Below, one piece after another: positions 1 to 6,030 of a stretch of DNA of 7,005 nucleotides. The translations under genes were made by a program, and so were the position numbers. Source of the stretch: Maribacter sp. (lineage in GTDB: Bacteria > Bacteroidota > Bacteroidia > Flavobacteriales > Flavobacteriaceae); NCBI GenBank assembly GCA_030730545.1, contig JANQUX010000015.1, positions 5,131-12,135 of the forward strand, written 5' to 3'. Each line of letters opens with the position of its first letter. The first letter of the stretch is position 1. The notes below the pieces were generated by a model that did not search any database, had not been told where the DNA came from, and worked only from the letters and a program-made list of their open reading frames with translations.

Positions 1-1
1 T

Positions 2-775
2 TCGAAAAAATTAGATAAAATTCAAGTATTAAATGTTGGTTTTTTTCATTTTGGAACAACAAGTGATGCAAACAAAGTAGATTTCGACGAGAATAGTTCA
101 AAAGAACAAGAAGAAGTACGCCAACTATCTAAATTACTTGCAGCGTTCAAGCCCACCATTATTTGCCTAGAGTATACGCCAGACATTGATGATAAAATAA
201 ATAAAGGGTATAAAAAATTCTTAGAAAATTCTGATAAGCTAGATACTGAATATGGTGAATTAAGCATGGTCGGTTATGATGTTGCTAGAATAAACTCGTT
301 AGAAAAGGTATATGGTATTGATAATTACATAGGCTATAATTATAGCGTGGGAGATTTTATTGAAAATAACCCAGAACTAACTAATGCCATAGATGCTAAA
401 ACATATCTAGAAATCACCAATACTCCATTAAAAGAGCACCCAGAACTAAAAGCAAAAAATAAGAACTTTGATAATCTGTCGCTGCTTGAGAAAATAAAAT
501 TAACAAATAACCCAGTTATGCTCGACTATTCTTTAAATACCAATGCAGACAAGCTTTTTTATGTTGGTATAGATGATAATTTTGTCGGTGCTGACCAAGC
601 TGCACTCTTCTATCAGCGTAATATGAGAATATTTTCTAATCTAAACCGCATAAAAATGACAGTTGATGACAGGGTTCTTATTATTATGGGTTCTGCACAT
701 ACCGCGATGCTTCGCGAATTTATAAGCCGGAGTCCAAAGTTTGAAATGGTTAATACTCTAGACTATTTGAAATAA
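2..775 (+). CDS. DUF5694 domain protein, 5' end outside the window
   Basis: The reading frame is already open at base 2 and runs 257 codons to a TAA at 773-775, so the start lies upstream of the window. The visible part begins with a beta-strand motif VLNVGFFHFGTTSD (His at visible residue 16), followed by an RQLSKLLAAFKPTIICLEY segment (Glu at residue 57) and, near the end, VLIIMGSAHTAMLREF (His at residue 233). This layout is that of DUF5694 proteins, which I believe are related in fold to the TraB/ChaN/EreA-like group, where similarly placed Glu and His residues form a putative active or metal site. No function is established. Family members are usually about 250-300 residues, so probably only a signal peptide and a few residues are missing. 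An ATG at 266 in the same frame is internal, because the conserved N-terminal motif lies before it. Confidence 0.8.
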   Translation, partial: SKKLDKIQVLNVGFFHFGTTSDANKVDFDENSSKEQEEVRQLSKLLAAFKPTIICLEYTPDIDDKINKGYKKFLENSDKLDTEYGELSMVGYDVARINSLEKVYGIDNYIGYNYSVGDFIENNPELTNAIDAKTYLEITNTPLKEHPELKAKNKNFDNLSLLEKIKLTNNPVMLDYSLNTNADKLFYVGIDDNFVGADQAALFYQRNMRIFSNLNRIKMTVDDRVLIIMGSAHTAMLREFISRSPKFEMVNTLDYLK

Positions 776-936
776 TTTTTAAATTGCTACTTGTCGCTAT
801 TTTTAATAAGATTTATATTAAATCGATTCAAGATTTTTTTTCGCGAATTCTTATTCTAAAAACTTATAATCTATTAGCTAAAAGGCTTTTATAATTCGTA
901 TCTTACTAATGAATTATATAAAATAATCCACTTATT

Positions 937-1614
937 ATGAAACATCTACTATCTATAATCCTTTTCGCTGCACTATTAGTTTCGTGTAATTCATCAGACA
1001 AATCTAAATCAACATCTGCAGAAAGCACAGATGTAGACACAACTACAGAAGCCGTTGCGAAAATTGAAAAGCAATTAAAAACCATAGAAACAGATGAAGA
1101 CCTTATTGCTACGGCATTAATGGCAGCACCTGCAGAAAGTAGAGCTACAAGTAAAGTAATTGGTTATAATATGGCTGGTGAGTTCGTAACTTTAAAAGAA
1201 GGTGATAGCGAATATATTGTACTTGCAGATGACCCAAAGAAAGATGGTTTCAACGCTGCTTGCTATCATAAAGACCTAGACCCTTTTATGGCAAGAGGTA
1301 GAGCTTTACGTGGCGAAGGCAAATCTGCAGATGAAATTTTCGCAATTAGAGAAGCTGAAGTTAAATCTGGTGAAATTAAAATTACTCCCGGTTCCACCTT
1401 ACACATTTACTACGGTCCCAATGCTGCTTATGATGTAGAAACGTCAAAAGTAGATGGTGCAAGGCTTCGTTATGTGATATACACCCCTTTTGCAACATCG
1501 GCATCTATTGGCTTACCAGAAACTCCGTCTGCGCCAAATCACCCATGGATCATGAATCCTGGTACGCACAGAGCACATATTATGATATCTCCGCTAGAAA
1601 ATGAAGTAGAGTAA
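937..1614 (+). CDS. lipoprotein of unrecognised family
   Basis: This 225-residue protein starts with a lipoprotein signal peptide, MKHLLSIILFAALLVSC. The lipobox is LVSC, with Cys17 as the lipidated residue. A Ser/Thr/Asp/Glu/Lys-rich linker (about residues 18-45) follows, as in envelope lipoproteins. The mature domain (about 60-225) has striking stretches: ACYHKDLDPFMARGRALR (from Ala108), a REAEVKSGEIKI segment, TPFATSASIGLPETP, and a C-terminal PWIMNPGTHRAHIMI (from Pro203) with two His residues and one Arg. These look like a conserved binding or catalytic surface, but I do not recognise a named family and assign no function. It should sit in the outer or inner membrane facing the periplasm or the cell surface. 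The start is fixed by the signal peptide. The next gene begins 33 bp downstream, so the two may be co-transcribed. Confidence 0.85.
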   Translation: MKHLLSIILFAALLVSCNSSDKSKSTSAESTDVDTTTEAVAKIEKQLKTIETDEDLIATALMAAPAESRATSKVIGYNMAGEFVTLKEGDSEYIVLADDPKKDGFNAACYHKDLDPFMARGRALRGEGKSADEIFAIREAEVKSGEIKITPGSTLHIYYGPNAAYDVETSKVDGARLRYVIYTPFATSASIGLPETPSAPNHPWIMNPGTHRAHIMISPLENEVE

Positions 1615-1635
1615 TAAAAAAAACGAATTACTCTA
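1607..1635 (+). other. stem-loop over the lipoprotein stop codon
   Basis: TAGAGTAAT (1607-1615) and ATTACTCTA (1627-1635) are perfect 9-bp complements around an 11-base A-rich loop. The stop codon TAA (1612-1614) lies inside the left arm. No T-tract follows the right arm, so it is not a standard intrinsic terminator. It could slow RNA decay from the 3' side or partly attenuate transcription into the next gene. In such AT-rich DNA it could also be chance. Confidence 0.4.
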
Positions 1636-1647
1636 AGTATAGTAATT

Positions 1648-1983
1648 ATGATTAAACGAATTCTAAATTATCTTGGTTGGACTATTGTAGCCATTCTTTT
1701 AGGGTTTCTACATATGCGCATTGTTTTAGGTACAGGTCCAAAATCTAACAATAGCGGTATTCAGTTCTTAAACGGTATTCATGACTTTGTACTATTATAT
1801 GTCGGGGCGATAGTTGGTTGTATCATTGCCTTTATTTTTATTTTGTTCGATGTTTTTTACTTCAAAAACAAACTTCAAGGCAATAACAAAGCGACGCTGT
1901 TTAGATTTATTATTATAATCGCCATTGCTATTATTATTGGTTCTACACATTACTTTTTAGAAAATATTGCCGACGTCATTTAA
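1648..1983 (+). CDS. small three-helix membrane protein, unknown function
   Basis: This 111-residue protein has three likely transmembrane segments at about residues 5-27, 47-70 and 84-103, the last made almost entirely of Ile and Ala (FIIIIAIAIIIGS). The loop between helices 1 and 2 (GTGPKSNNSGIQ) is polar, and a basic, Asn-rich loop (KNKLQGNNKATLFR) joins helices 2 and 3. By the positive-inside rule the N-terminal end (KR) and the second loop are probably cytoplasmic. I do not recognise a family. The gene begins 33 bp after the lipoprotein gene with no visible promoter between them, which suggests co-transcription; the next gene starts 44 bp on. The ATG at 1648 has no clear Shine-Dalgarno sequence, as is usual in Flavobacteriia. 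Confidence 0.7.
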   Translation: MIKRILNYLGWTIVAILLGFLHMRIVLGTGPKSNNSGIQFLNGIHDFVLLYVGAIVGCIIAFIFILFDVFYFKNKLQGNNKATLFRFIIIIAIAIIIGSTHYFLENIADVI

Positions 1984-2027
1984 TACAGTATGCCTAATGA
2001 TCGTAACACAAATACTATCTTAGCATT

Positions 2028-2807
2028 ATGAATACACTTGATATTAGAACAGTAGATGTTGTTCAATATTTACAGCCCTTACGCGAAGGTGGCTCTATGC
2101 CTGCCATTGTAAAAGCCGATGATGATTTTCTCTATGTATTGAAGTTTAGAGGCTCTGGGCAAGGTAAAAAATCGCTTATTTCTGAGTTTATTGGTGGCGA
2201 ATTGGCGCGTGCCATCGGTTTAAAAGTACCTGAATTGGTATTTATGAACTTAGAAGATTCTTTTAGACAGACCGAACCAGACGAAGAAATTCAAGATTTA
2301 CTGAAGTTTAGCGTAGGGCTTAACCTCGGTTTACACTTTTTATCTGGTGCTATAACTTTCGACCCCTTAATTTCTAAGGCAGATGCTATGACAGCTTCAA
2401 AGGTTGTTTTGCTAGATAGTTTAATAAGCAATATAGACCGTACCGCTAAAAATGCAAATCTATTATATTGGCATAATGAATTATGGGTGATAGATAACGG
2501 AGCAAGTTTCTACTTTCACCATAATTGGGAAACTTGGGAGAGTCACCTTACCAGAACATTTCCGTTTATAAAAGACCATGTGCTTTTACAACAAGCCACT
2601 GCCCTACAAGAAGCTGCTGCAGAAATTCAAAAATTCATCACGTTAGATAAAATAACAGAGATTGTAACTAACATACCTGAAGATTGGTTGACGAGTGAGT
2701 CGGATGTTTTAAATGCGGATGAAAAAAAAGCTGCCTATATCAAATTTATAACCACTAAGCTGTCTATGATCGATGTTTTAGTTAAAGAAGCAGAAGATGC
2801 AAGATAG
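2028..2807 (+). CDS. HipA-like kinase (short HipA_2-type), paired with DUF3037
   Basis: This 259-residue protein looks like a compact HipA-type Ser/Thr kinase. Visible motifs are a glycine-rich REGGSMPAIVKA loop (residues 19-30), then YVLKFRGSGQGKKSL with the likely ATP-binding Lys39, then SEFIGGELARAIGLKVPEL (52-70). The catalytic loop NIDRTAKNAN (135-144) has Asp137 as probable catalytic base and Asn142/144 as metal ligands, and WVIDNGASFYFHH (153-165) has Asp156 in the DFG-equivalent place. The family is known by similarity to HipA, the kinase toxin that phosphorylates glutamyl-tRNA synthetase, but it is much shorter than HipA (about 440 residues). It lacks the HipA N-terminal subdomain, and no HipB-like HTH gene is next to it. 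All key kinase residues appear present, so activity is likely; the target is unknown. Its stop overlaps the start of the DUF3037 gene by 11 bp, indicating translational coupling. Confidence 0.82.
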   Translation: MNTLDIRTVDVVQYLQPLREGGSMPAIVKADDDFLYVLKFRGSGQGKKSLISEFIGGELARAIGLKVPELVFMNLEDSFRQTEPDEEIQDLLKFSVGLNLGLHFLSGAITFDPLISKADAMTASKVVLLDSLISNIDRTAKNANLLYWHNELWVIDNGASFYFHHNWETWESHLTRTFPFIKDHVLLQQATALQEAAAEIQKFITLDKITEIVTNIPEDWLTSESDVLNADEKKAAYIKFITTKLSMIDVLVKEAEDAR

Positions 2808-3180
2808 ACATACCTTTAAATTTGCGATAGTTAGAATCGTACCTAAAGTAGAACGAGAAGAATTCTTTAATGTCGGTGTGATTCTGTTCTGTAAAAGGAC
2901 AAAATTTTTAGATATCAAATATCATATCAGTGAGGATAAGTTAAAAGCCTTTTCTCCAGAAATAGAATATGAAATACTGAATGATTATCTAAAAGCCTGG
3001 AAATTAATTTGCGAAGGGAAAGAAGCTGGCGGACCCATAGGAAAGTTAGATTTACCTGACCGTTTTGGTTGGTTAACAGCATGTAGAAGTACAGTCATAC
3101 AAAGCTCCACAACACGATCCGGACTCAGTACCGACCCAGAAAAAGAGCTCGAAGACATATTTAATAAATACGTATTGTAA
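2797..3180 (+). CDS. DUF3037 protein, partner of the HipA-like kinase
   Basis: This 127-residue protein carries the two signatures of DUF3037: an N-terminal block FKFAIVRIVPKVEREEFFNVGVILF (split here as residues 7-18 and 19-31) and a C-terminal block FGWLTACRSTVIQSS followed by a GLSTDPEKELEDIF stretch. Its length is normal for the family. It has no signal peptide or membrane helix, so it should be cytoplasmic. DUF3037 genes are commonly found immediately after HipA_2-type kinase genes, often overlapping as here (ATG at 2797 lies inside the last codons of the kinase). This argues for a shared function, perhaps as substrate, regulator or neutralising partner of the kinase. That role is inference; no biochemical function is known to me. 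It has no resemblance to HipB or HipS antitoxins. Confidence 0.85.
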   Translation: MQDRHTFKFAIVRIVPKVEREEFFNVGVILFCKRTKFLDIKYHISEDKLKAFSPEIEYEILNDYLKAWKLICEGKEAGGPIGKLDLPDRFGWLTACRSTVIQSSTTRSGLSTDPEKELEDIFNKYVL

Positions 3181-3230
3181 GGATAATTACTTTTTCCTAC
3201 TGTTATATAACTTATTAGAATTCGCTTTAA

Positions 3231-3263
3231 TTAGACATTATAATAATTAAAAGATTACCTTTT
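3231..3263 (+). promoter_or_regulatory. weak candidate promoter for the deaminase gene
   Basis: TACCTTTT at 3256-3263 differs from the Bacteroidota -7 consensus TAnnTTTG by one base. TTAG (3231-3234) lies 21 bases upstream, where a TTG-like -33 element would be expected. The deaminase ATG is 15 bases after the element. This is suggestive only, because AT-rich spacers give such matches by chance. Confidence 0.3.
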
Positions 3264-3278
3264 TAAAAAACCAATAAT

Positions 3279-4298
3279 ATGCAATCATCAGAACTACAAA
3301 GAATAATTCAAGGCATTCCAAAAACAGAACTTCATTTACATTTAGAAGGGAGTTTTGAACCAGAATTAATGTTCGAGATTGCAAAGAGAAATAATATTAC
3401 GTTACCATACGATTCTATTGAATCGGTTAAAGAAGCATACAAATTCAACAACCTTCAAGAGTTTTTAGACATCTATTATGCAGGTGCACAAGTGCTTTTG
3501 CATGAGCAAGATTTCTTTGATTTAACTTGGGCATATCTAACCAAGGTACACAGCGAAAATGTAAAGCATGTAGAAGTATTTTTTGACCCACAAACACATA
3601 CCGAAAGAGGTGTTGCTTTTGATGTTGTCATAAATGGAATTCACCGCGCTTTAGAGAAGGGAAAAAATGAGCTAAACATTTCTTACAAACTAATCATGAG
3701 CTATTTGCGTCATTTAAGTGAAGAAGATGCTTTTAAAACCTTAGAAGAATCATTACCGTTTAAAAACATTATCGATGGTGTTGGTTTAGATTCCTCAGAA
3801 ATGGGAAATCCGCCAAGTAAATTTAAAAAAGTATTTAAAGCGTCTGCGGCACAAGGCTATAAACTAGTTGCCCATGCAGGTGAAGAAGGTCCAGCAGATT
3901 ATATCTGGGAAGCTTTGGATATTTTAAACGTAGAGCGTATAGACCACGGTAACCGTTGCTTAACAGACGAAGCATTGGTAAAAAGATTGGTAGACGATAA
4001 AATCGCACTTACCCTCTGCCCTACCAGTAATGTTGCCTTAAAAGTGATTCAGAAGATGGAAGAGCATCCCGTTGCTAAAATGCTTGATAAGGGAATTATT
4101 GCAACTATACACTCCGACGATCCTGCCTATTTTGGCGGATATATGAACGAGAACTACTACCAAACTGCGAAAGCGCTAAATTTAAGTTTGGCACAAATTG
4201 AGCAACTGGCGGTCAATGGTTTTAAAGCAAGTTGGTTGAGTGCAGCATCCAAAGAAAAACATATAAAAGAAGTAAAAGATTACTTTAAATCGCTTTGA
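3279..4298 (+). CDS. add: adenine deaminase (adenosine deaminase family, EC 3.5.4.2 probable)
   Basis: This 339-residue cytosolic zinc amidohydrolase is complete. Expected metal and catalytic residues are visible: HLHLEG (His19, His21), VAHAGEEGP (His199 zinc ligand, Glu202 proton donor), RIDHGNRC (His223) and HSDDPAYFGGY (Asp280 zinc ligand, Asp281). Several blocks match the adenine-specific branch as I recall it from Pseudomonas PA0148: NNLQEFLDIYYAGAQVL, FFDPQTHTERG, GLDSSEMGNPPSKF and SDDPAYFGGYMNENY. True adenosine deaminases differ at these places. The likely reaction is adenine + water to hypoxanthine + ammonia in purine salvage. Automatic pipelines would name it adenosine deaminase (add), hence the symbol; it is not related to the E. 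coli Ade enzyme. Substrate assignment is inference; family assignment is secure. It follows the DUF3037 gene after a 98-bp gap and appears to be a separate unit. Confidence 0.9.
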   Translation: MQSSELQRIIQGIPKTELHLHLEGSFEPELMFEIAKRNNITLPYDSIESVKEAYKFNNLQEFLDIYYAGAQVLLHEQDFFDLTWAYLTKVHSENVKHVEVFFDPQTHTERGVAFDVVINGIHRALEKGKNELNISYKLIMSYLRHLSEEDAFKTLEESLPFKNIIDGVGLDSSEMGNPPSKFKKVFKASAAQGYKLVAHAGEEGPADYIWEALDILNVERIDHGNRCLTDEALVKRLVDDKIALTLCPTSNVALKVIQKMEEHPVAKMLDKGIIATIHSDDPAYFGGYMNENYYQTAKALNLSLAQIEQLAVNGFKASWLSAASKEKHIKEVKDYFKSL

Positions 4299-4380
4299 TT
4301 ATCAAATGGAATAAAATTTCAAAAACAGCAACATTACCAAGAGAACTTTTTACCCTACACCTACCTATAATATAGAAGAA

Positions 4381-4854
4381 ATGACAGCCAAGCACATAGT
4401 ATTAGGGTTTACGTTTGGAATATCAATATCATTTATCTCTTGGATAGTCGGAATGATACTTAATGAAATTCTTAAGAAAACAGATTTCTATAGTAAACTA
4501 GCAAATCTGAATTTTATTAAAAATAATGCTACTAATAAAATTATCGGAATTGGATACTTTAAGTGGATTGTAAAAAACACTTTTTTCAAATTTTTTAATC
4601 AGAAAATTAAGCTAGAAAACAAAAAGCCCGATTTGACTGAAATACGAAATCAAATGACTCTTTCTGAAATAAGTCATTTAATCGCGTTTGTTTTTGTGGC
4701 AATTTTCGCTATATATAAAAGTTTTACTCTAAGCTTTGCATATGGACTGGCAATGATGATTCCAAATATTTTAATGAATTTATACCCTTCATTACTTCAA
4801 CAGGAAAATAAAAGACGAATCGACAACTTAATAAAACGAAATATAAAACTGTAG
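4381..4854 (+). CDS. CrtO-like membrane protein (putative carotenoid-glycoside acyltransferase)
   Basis: This 157-residue membrane protein has a hydrophobic N-terminal helix (about residues 6-27), an amphipathic middle with IIGIGYFKWIVKNTFFKFF (54-72), then MTLSEISHLIAFVFVAIFAI (92-111) with an ExxH motif (Glu96, His99), a third hydrophobic stretch (about 115-131) and a closing NLYPSLLQQENKRRID (133-148). The order of an IGxxxFK segment, ExxH at the start of a helix, and a final N-Y-P...Q-x-N-R/K-x-R motif resembles the family of glycosyl-4,4'-diaponeurosporenoate acyltransferase (CrtO), which in Staphylococcus acylates the sugar of staphyloxanthin. In Flavobacteriia the family is widespread, and the substrate is not established. 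The call rests on remembered pattern, so moderate confidence; otherwise it is a membrane protein of unknown function. AGAAGAA just before the ATG is a purine-rich possible ribosome site. No carotenoid gene adjoins it here. Confidence 0.5.
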   Translation: MTAKHIVLGFTFGISISFISWIVGMILNEILKKTDFYSKLANLNFIKNNATNKIIGIGYFKWIVKNTFFKFFNQKIKLENKKPDLTEIRNQMTLSEISHLIAFVFVAIFAIYKSFTLSFAYGLAMMIPNILMNLYPSLLQQENKRRIDNLIKRNIKL

Positions 4855-4990
4855 CTACTACGAGCTATAGCAAATAAGTTAAGTATTATATATAAAGGTT
4901 TCAGCCTACTTGCTAAGTGCGCCAAATCTTTCAAATTTGGAAATTAAACAATCAATATAATTACAAAACAAAAAGCTCTGGCTCAAAGAT
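4855..4990. other. gene-free spacer after the CrtO-like gene
   Basis: No reading frame or recognisable protein fragment is visible on either strand. The only structure seen is a small hairpin, CCAAAT (4922-4927) with ATTTGG (4935-4940) around a 7-base loop. It has no T-tract beyond it and is too weak to call a terminator. Confidence 0.4.
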
Positions 4991-5278
4991 CTAGCGGAAA
5001 CGAAAAGTTCCCTTACCTACGGTACTTGTCACAGCCTAACCGTAATGGTTTGTGATAATACGTTCTACAATGGCGAGTCCGATTCAGCCACCTGGTTATT
5101 TTTCTTCGCTCTGTAAACACTGAAGAATTCAAAGTCTTACTTTCACGTTCATCATCAACGCCATTATCAGTACCATAATTTGAGAATCTAGCTTGTCTTC
5201 ATTTAATGTTCAAAGAAAATAACCTGCACCTTGCTCAATTTTGCCTGTTACTATAATTACGGACTTCTCTTCGTTTTT
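4991..5278 (-). pseudogene. decayed sensor histidine kinase, ATPase (HATPase_c) end
   Basis: Read on the minus strand, this stretch gives pieces of the C-terminal ATPase domain of a histidine kinase in the right order but broken by frameshifts and stops. Frame 1 (5278-5210) gives KNEEKSVIIVTGKIEQG then a stop. Frame 2 (5171-5100) gives TDNGVDDERESK (the DNG of the G1 box) and NSSVFTERRK (the F-F-T-x-K of the F box). Frame 1 again (5080-4991) gives GLAIVERIITNHYG (5080-5039; the G2-box helix), an in-frame TAG (5036-5038), TSTVGKGTFRF (5029-4997), and TAG (4991-4993). At least two frameshifts and several stops rule out a working product. The motifs resemble NtrB/NtrY/AtoS-type kinases that pair with sigma-54 response regulators. 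The sensor and dimerisation parts are not recognisable, so the remnant is probably truncated as well as mutated. Sequencing error cannot explain this many lesions. Confidence 0.7.
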
Positions 5279-5533
5279 AAAAATAATGATGTTAAATTAT
5301 TATCTATAGACTCCCCATAGGCTAAATCTTAAAGCCTATAAATCTTACTAACAGGAGATTCTCATCGTGCATATTAAAGTCTACAATTTAAATAGTTAAG
5401 TCCAAAATGTACAGCTGGTTTCACTACTTTTTTCATTCAGTCCATTAGTAAAAACCATGAAATCAATCATCAAAGACGGTGATAAAAGATTCGCTTCGAA
5501 CATTCCCCAACCCTTGTGTTTTCTATAATTGTA
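5279..5533. other. gene-free spacer, possibly more of the decayed gene
   Basis: No intact reading frame is present. On the minus strand there are open pieces without stops for 20-30 codons (for example one reading MFEANLLSPSLMIDF near 5460-5515). They may be the eroded upstream part of the histidine kinase or of a neighbour, but I could not match them to a domain. A 7-bp inverted repeat, ATAGGCT (5317-5323) and AGCCTAT (5333-5339), with a 9-base spacer, is present and has no clear role. Confidence 0.35.
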
Positions 5534-5573
5534 AATTTTGTTTAATATTTAACATAATTACTTAAACAAAATT
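5534..5573. promoter_or_regulatory. perfect 12-bp inverted repeat, likely operator of the pterin operon
   Basis: AATTTTGTTTAA (5534-5545) and TTAAACAAAATT (5562-5573) are exact reverse complements separated by 16 bases. The right arm ends three bases before the -7 promoter element at 5577, so the dyad is centred roughly 36 bases before the expected transcription start and covers the -33 region. A site in this position would suit a dimeric repressor or an activator contacting the polymerase. The bound regulator is unknown. A light- or stress-responsive MerR-type protein is one possibility, because pterin genes are often regulated with photolyase genes in this group, but that is inference. Confidence 0.55.
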
Positions 5574-5576
5574 AAA

Positions 5577-5584
5577 TACCTTTG
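5577..5584 (+). promoter_or_regulatory. Bacteroidota-type -7 promoter element of the pterin operon
   Basis: TACCTTTG matches the Bacteroidota housekeeping sigma consensus TAnnTTTG exactly. It lies 35 bases before the ATG at 5620, implying a start of transcription near 5590 and a leader of about 30 bases. No clear TTG-type -33 element lies 19-21 bases upstream; that position is inside the inverted repeat, which suggests the promoter needs or responds to a regulator. Confidence 0.6.
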
Positions 5585-5619
5585 ACCAACGAAATTTTTA
5601 AAAAAACTTTCTGTAAATC

Positions 5620-6030
5620 ATGAATAAACTAGCCATAGTAAGATGTGAACATTTTAATGCAGCACACAGATTGCACAATGCAAATTGGAGCGATGAGAAA
5701 AACAAAGAAATCTTCGGAAAATGTAATAATCCAAATTTTCACGGGCACAACTACGAACTAGAGGTAAAAGTAATTGGTTACTGCAATGAGGATACTGGTT
5801 ACGTAATAGATACCAAAATTTTATCTGATTTGATTGAAGAAAAAATTTTAAAACGATTTGACCATAAAAATCTAAATCTAGACACCAAAGAGTTTAAAAC
5901 CCTCAACCCGACTGTTGAAAATATTGCAATAGTCATCTACGATATTTTAAAAATTGAGATTGAACCAAATTTAGAATTAAAGATTAAACTATATGAAACA
6001 CCAAGAAATTATGTTGAATACCCTTATTAA
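5620..6030 (+). CDS. 6-pyruvoyl-tetrahydropterin synthase (CX5HGH type)
   Basis: This 136-residue protein belongs to the PTPS/QueD family (COG0720). Zinc ligands are His16 (FNAAHRL), His41 and His43 (FHGHNY). The catalytic triad is Cys35 (FGKCNNPN), Asp81 and His82 (RFDHKNLN), and Glu126 (LYETPRNY) would hold the pterin ring. Each of these falls exactly seven residues before its rat PTPS counterpart (His23/48/50, Cys42, Asp88, His89, Glu133). The CX5HGH spacing is that of 6-pyruvoyl-tetrahydropterin synthase (PTPS-II), not the CX3HGH of the queuosine enzyme QueD. It should therefore turn 7,8-dihydroneopterin triphosphate, made by the FolE encoded next door, into 6-pyruvoyltetrahydropterin. 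The folE reading frame overlaps its 3' end, so the two are one operon. No sepiapterin reductase gene is visible in the window to finish a biopterin pathway. Pipelines may label it 6-carboxytetrahydropterin synthase (queD). Confidence 0.92.
   Translation: MNKLAIVRCEHFNAAHRLHNANWSDEKNKEIFGKCNNPNFHGHNYELEVKVIGYCNEDTGYVIDTKILSDLIEEKILKRFDHKNLNLDTKEFKTLNPTVENIAIVIYDILKIEIEPNLELKIKLYETPRNYVEYPY

Noticed and set aside
46..267. 73-codon open frame on the minus strand
   Set aside because: It lies antisense to the DUF5694 coding region, whose conserved N-terminal motifs are read on the + strand; no recognisable protein features.
266..775. ATG at 266 as the start of the DUF5694 gene
   Set aside because: The same frame is open to the window edge and encodes the family's conserved N-terminal motif before this ATG, so it is an internal Met.
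2016..2023. TATCTTAG as a -7 promoter element for the HipA-like kinase
   Set aside because: It is only four bases before the ATG, which would put the transcription start at or inside the start codon.
4851..4867. TAGCT/AGCTA hairpin at the stop of the CrtO-like gene as a terminator
   Set aside because: Only 5 bp with no following T-tract; too weak.
4855..5619. CRISPR array, IS element or tRNA in the large gap
   Set aside because: No regularly spaced repeats, transposase fragment, terminal inverted repeats or tRNA-like fold was seen; the histidine-kinase fragments explain the central part.
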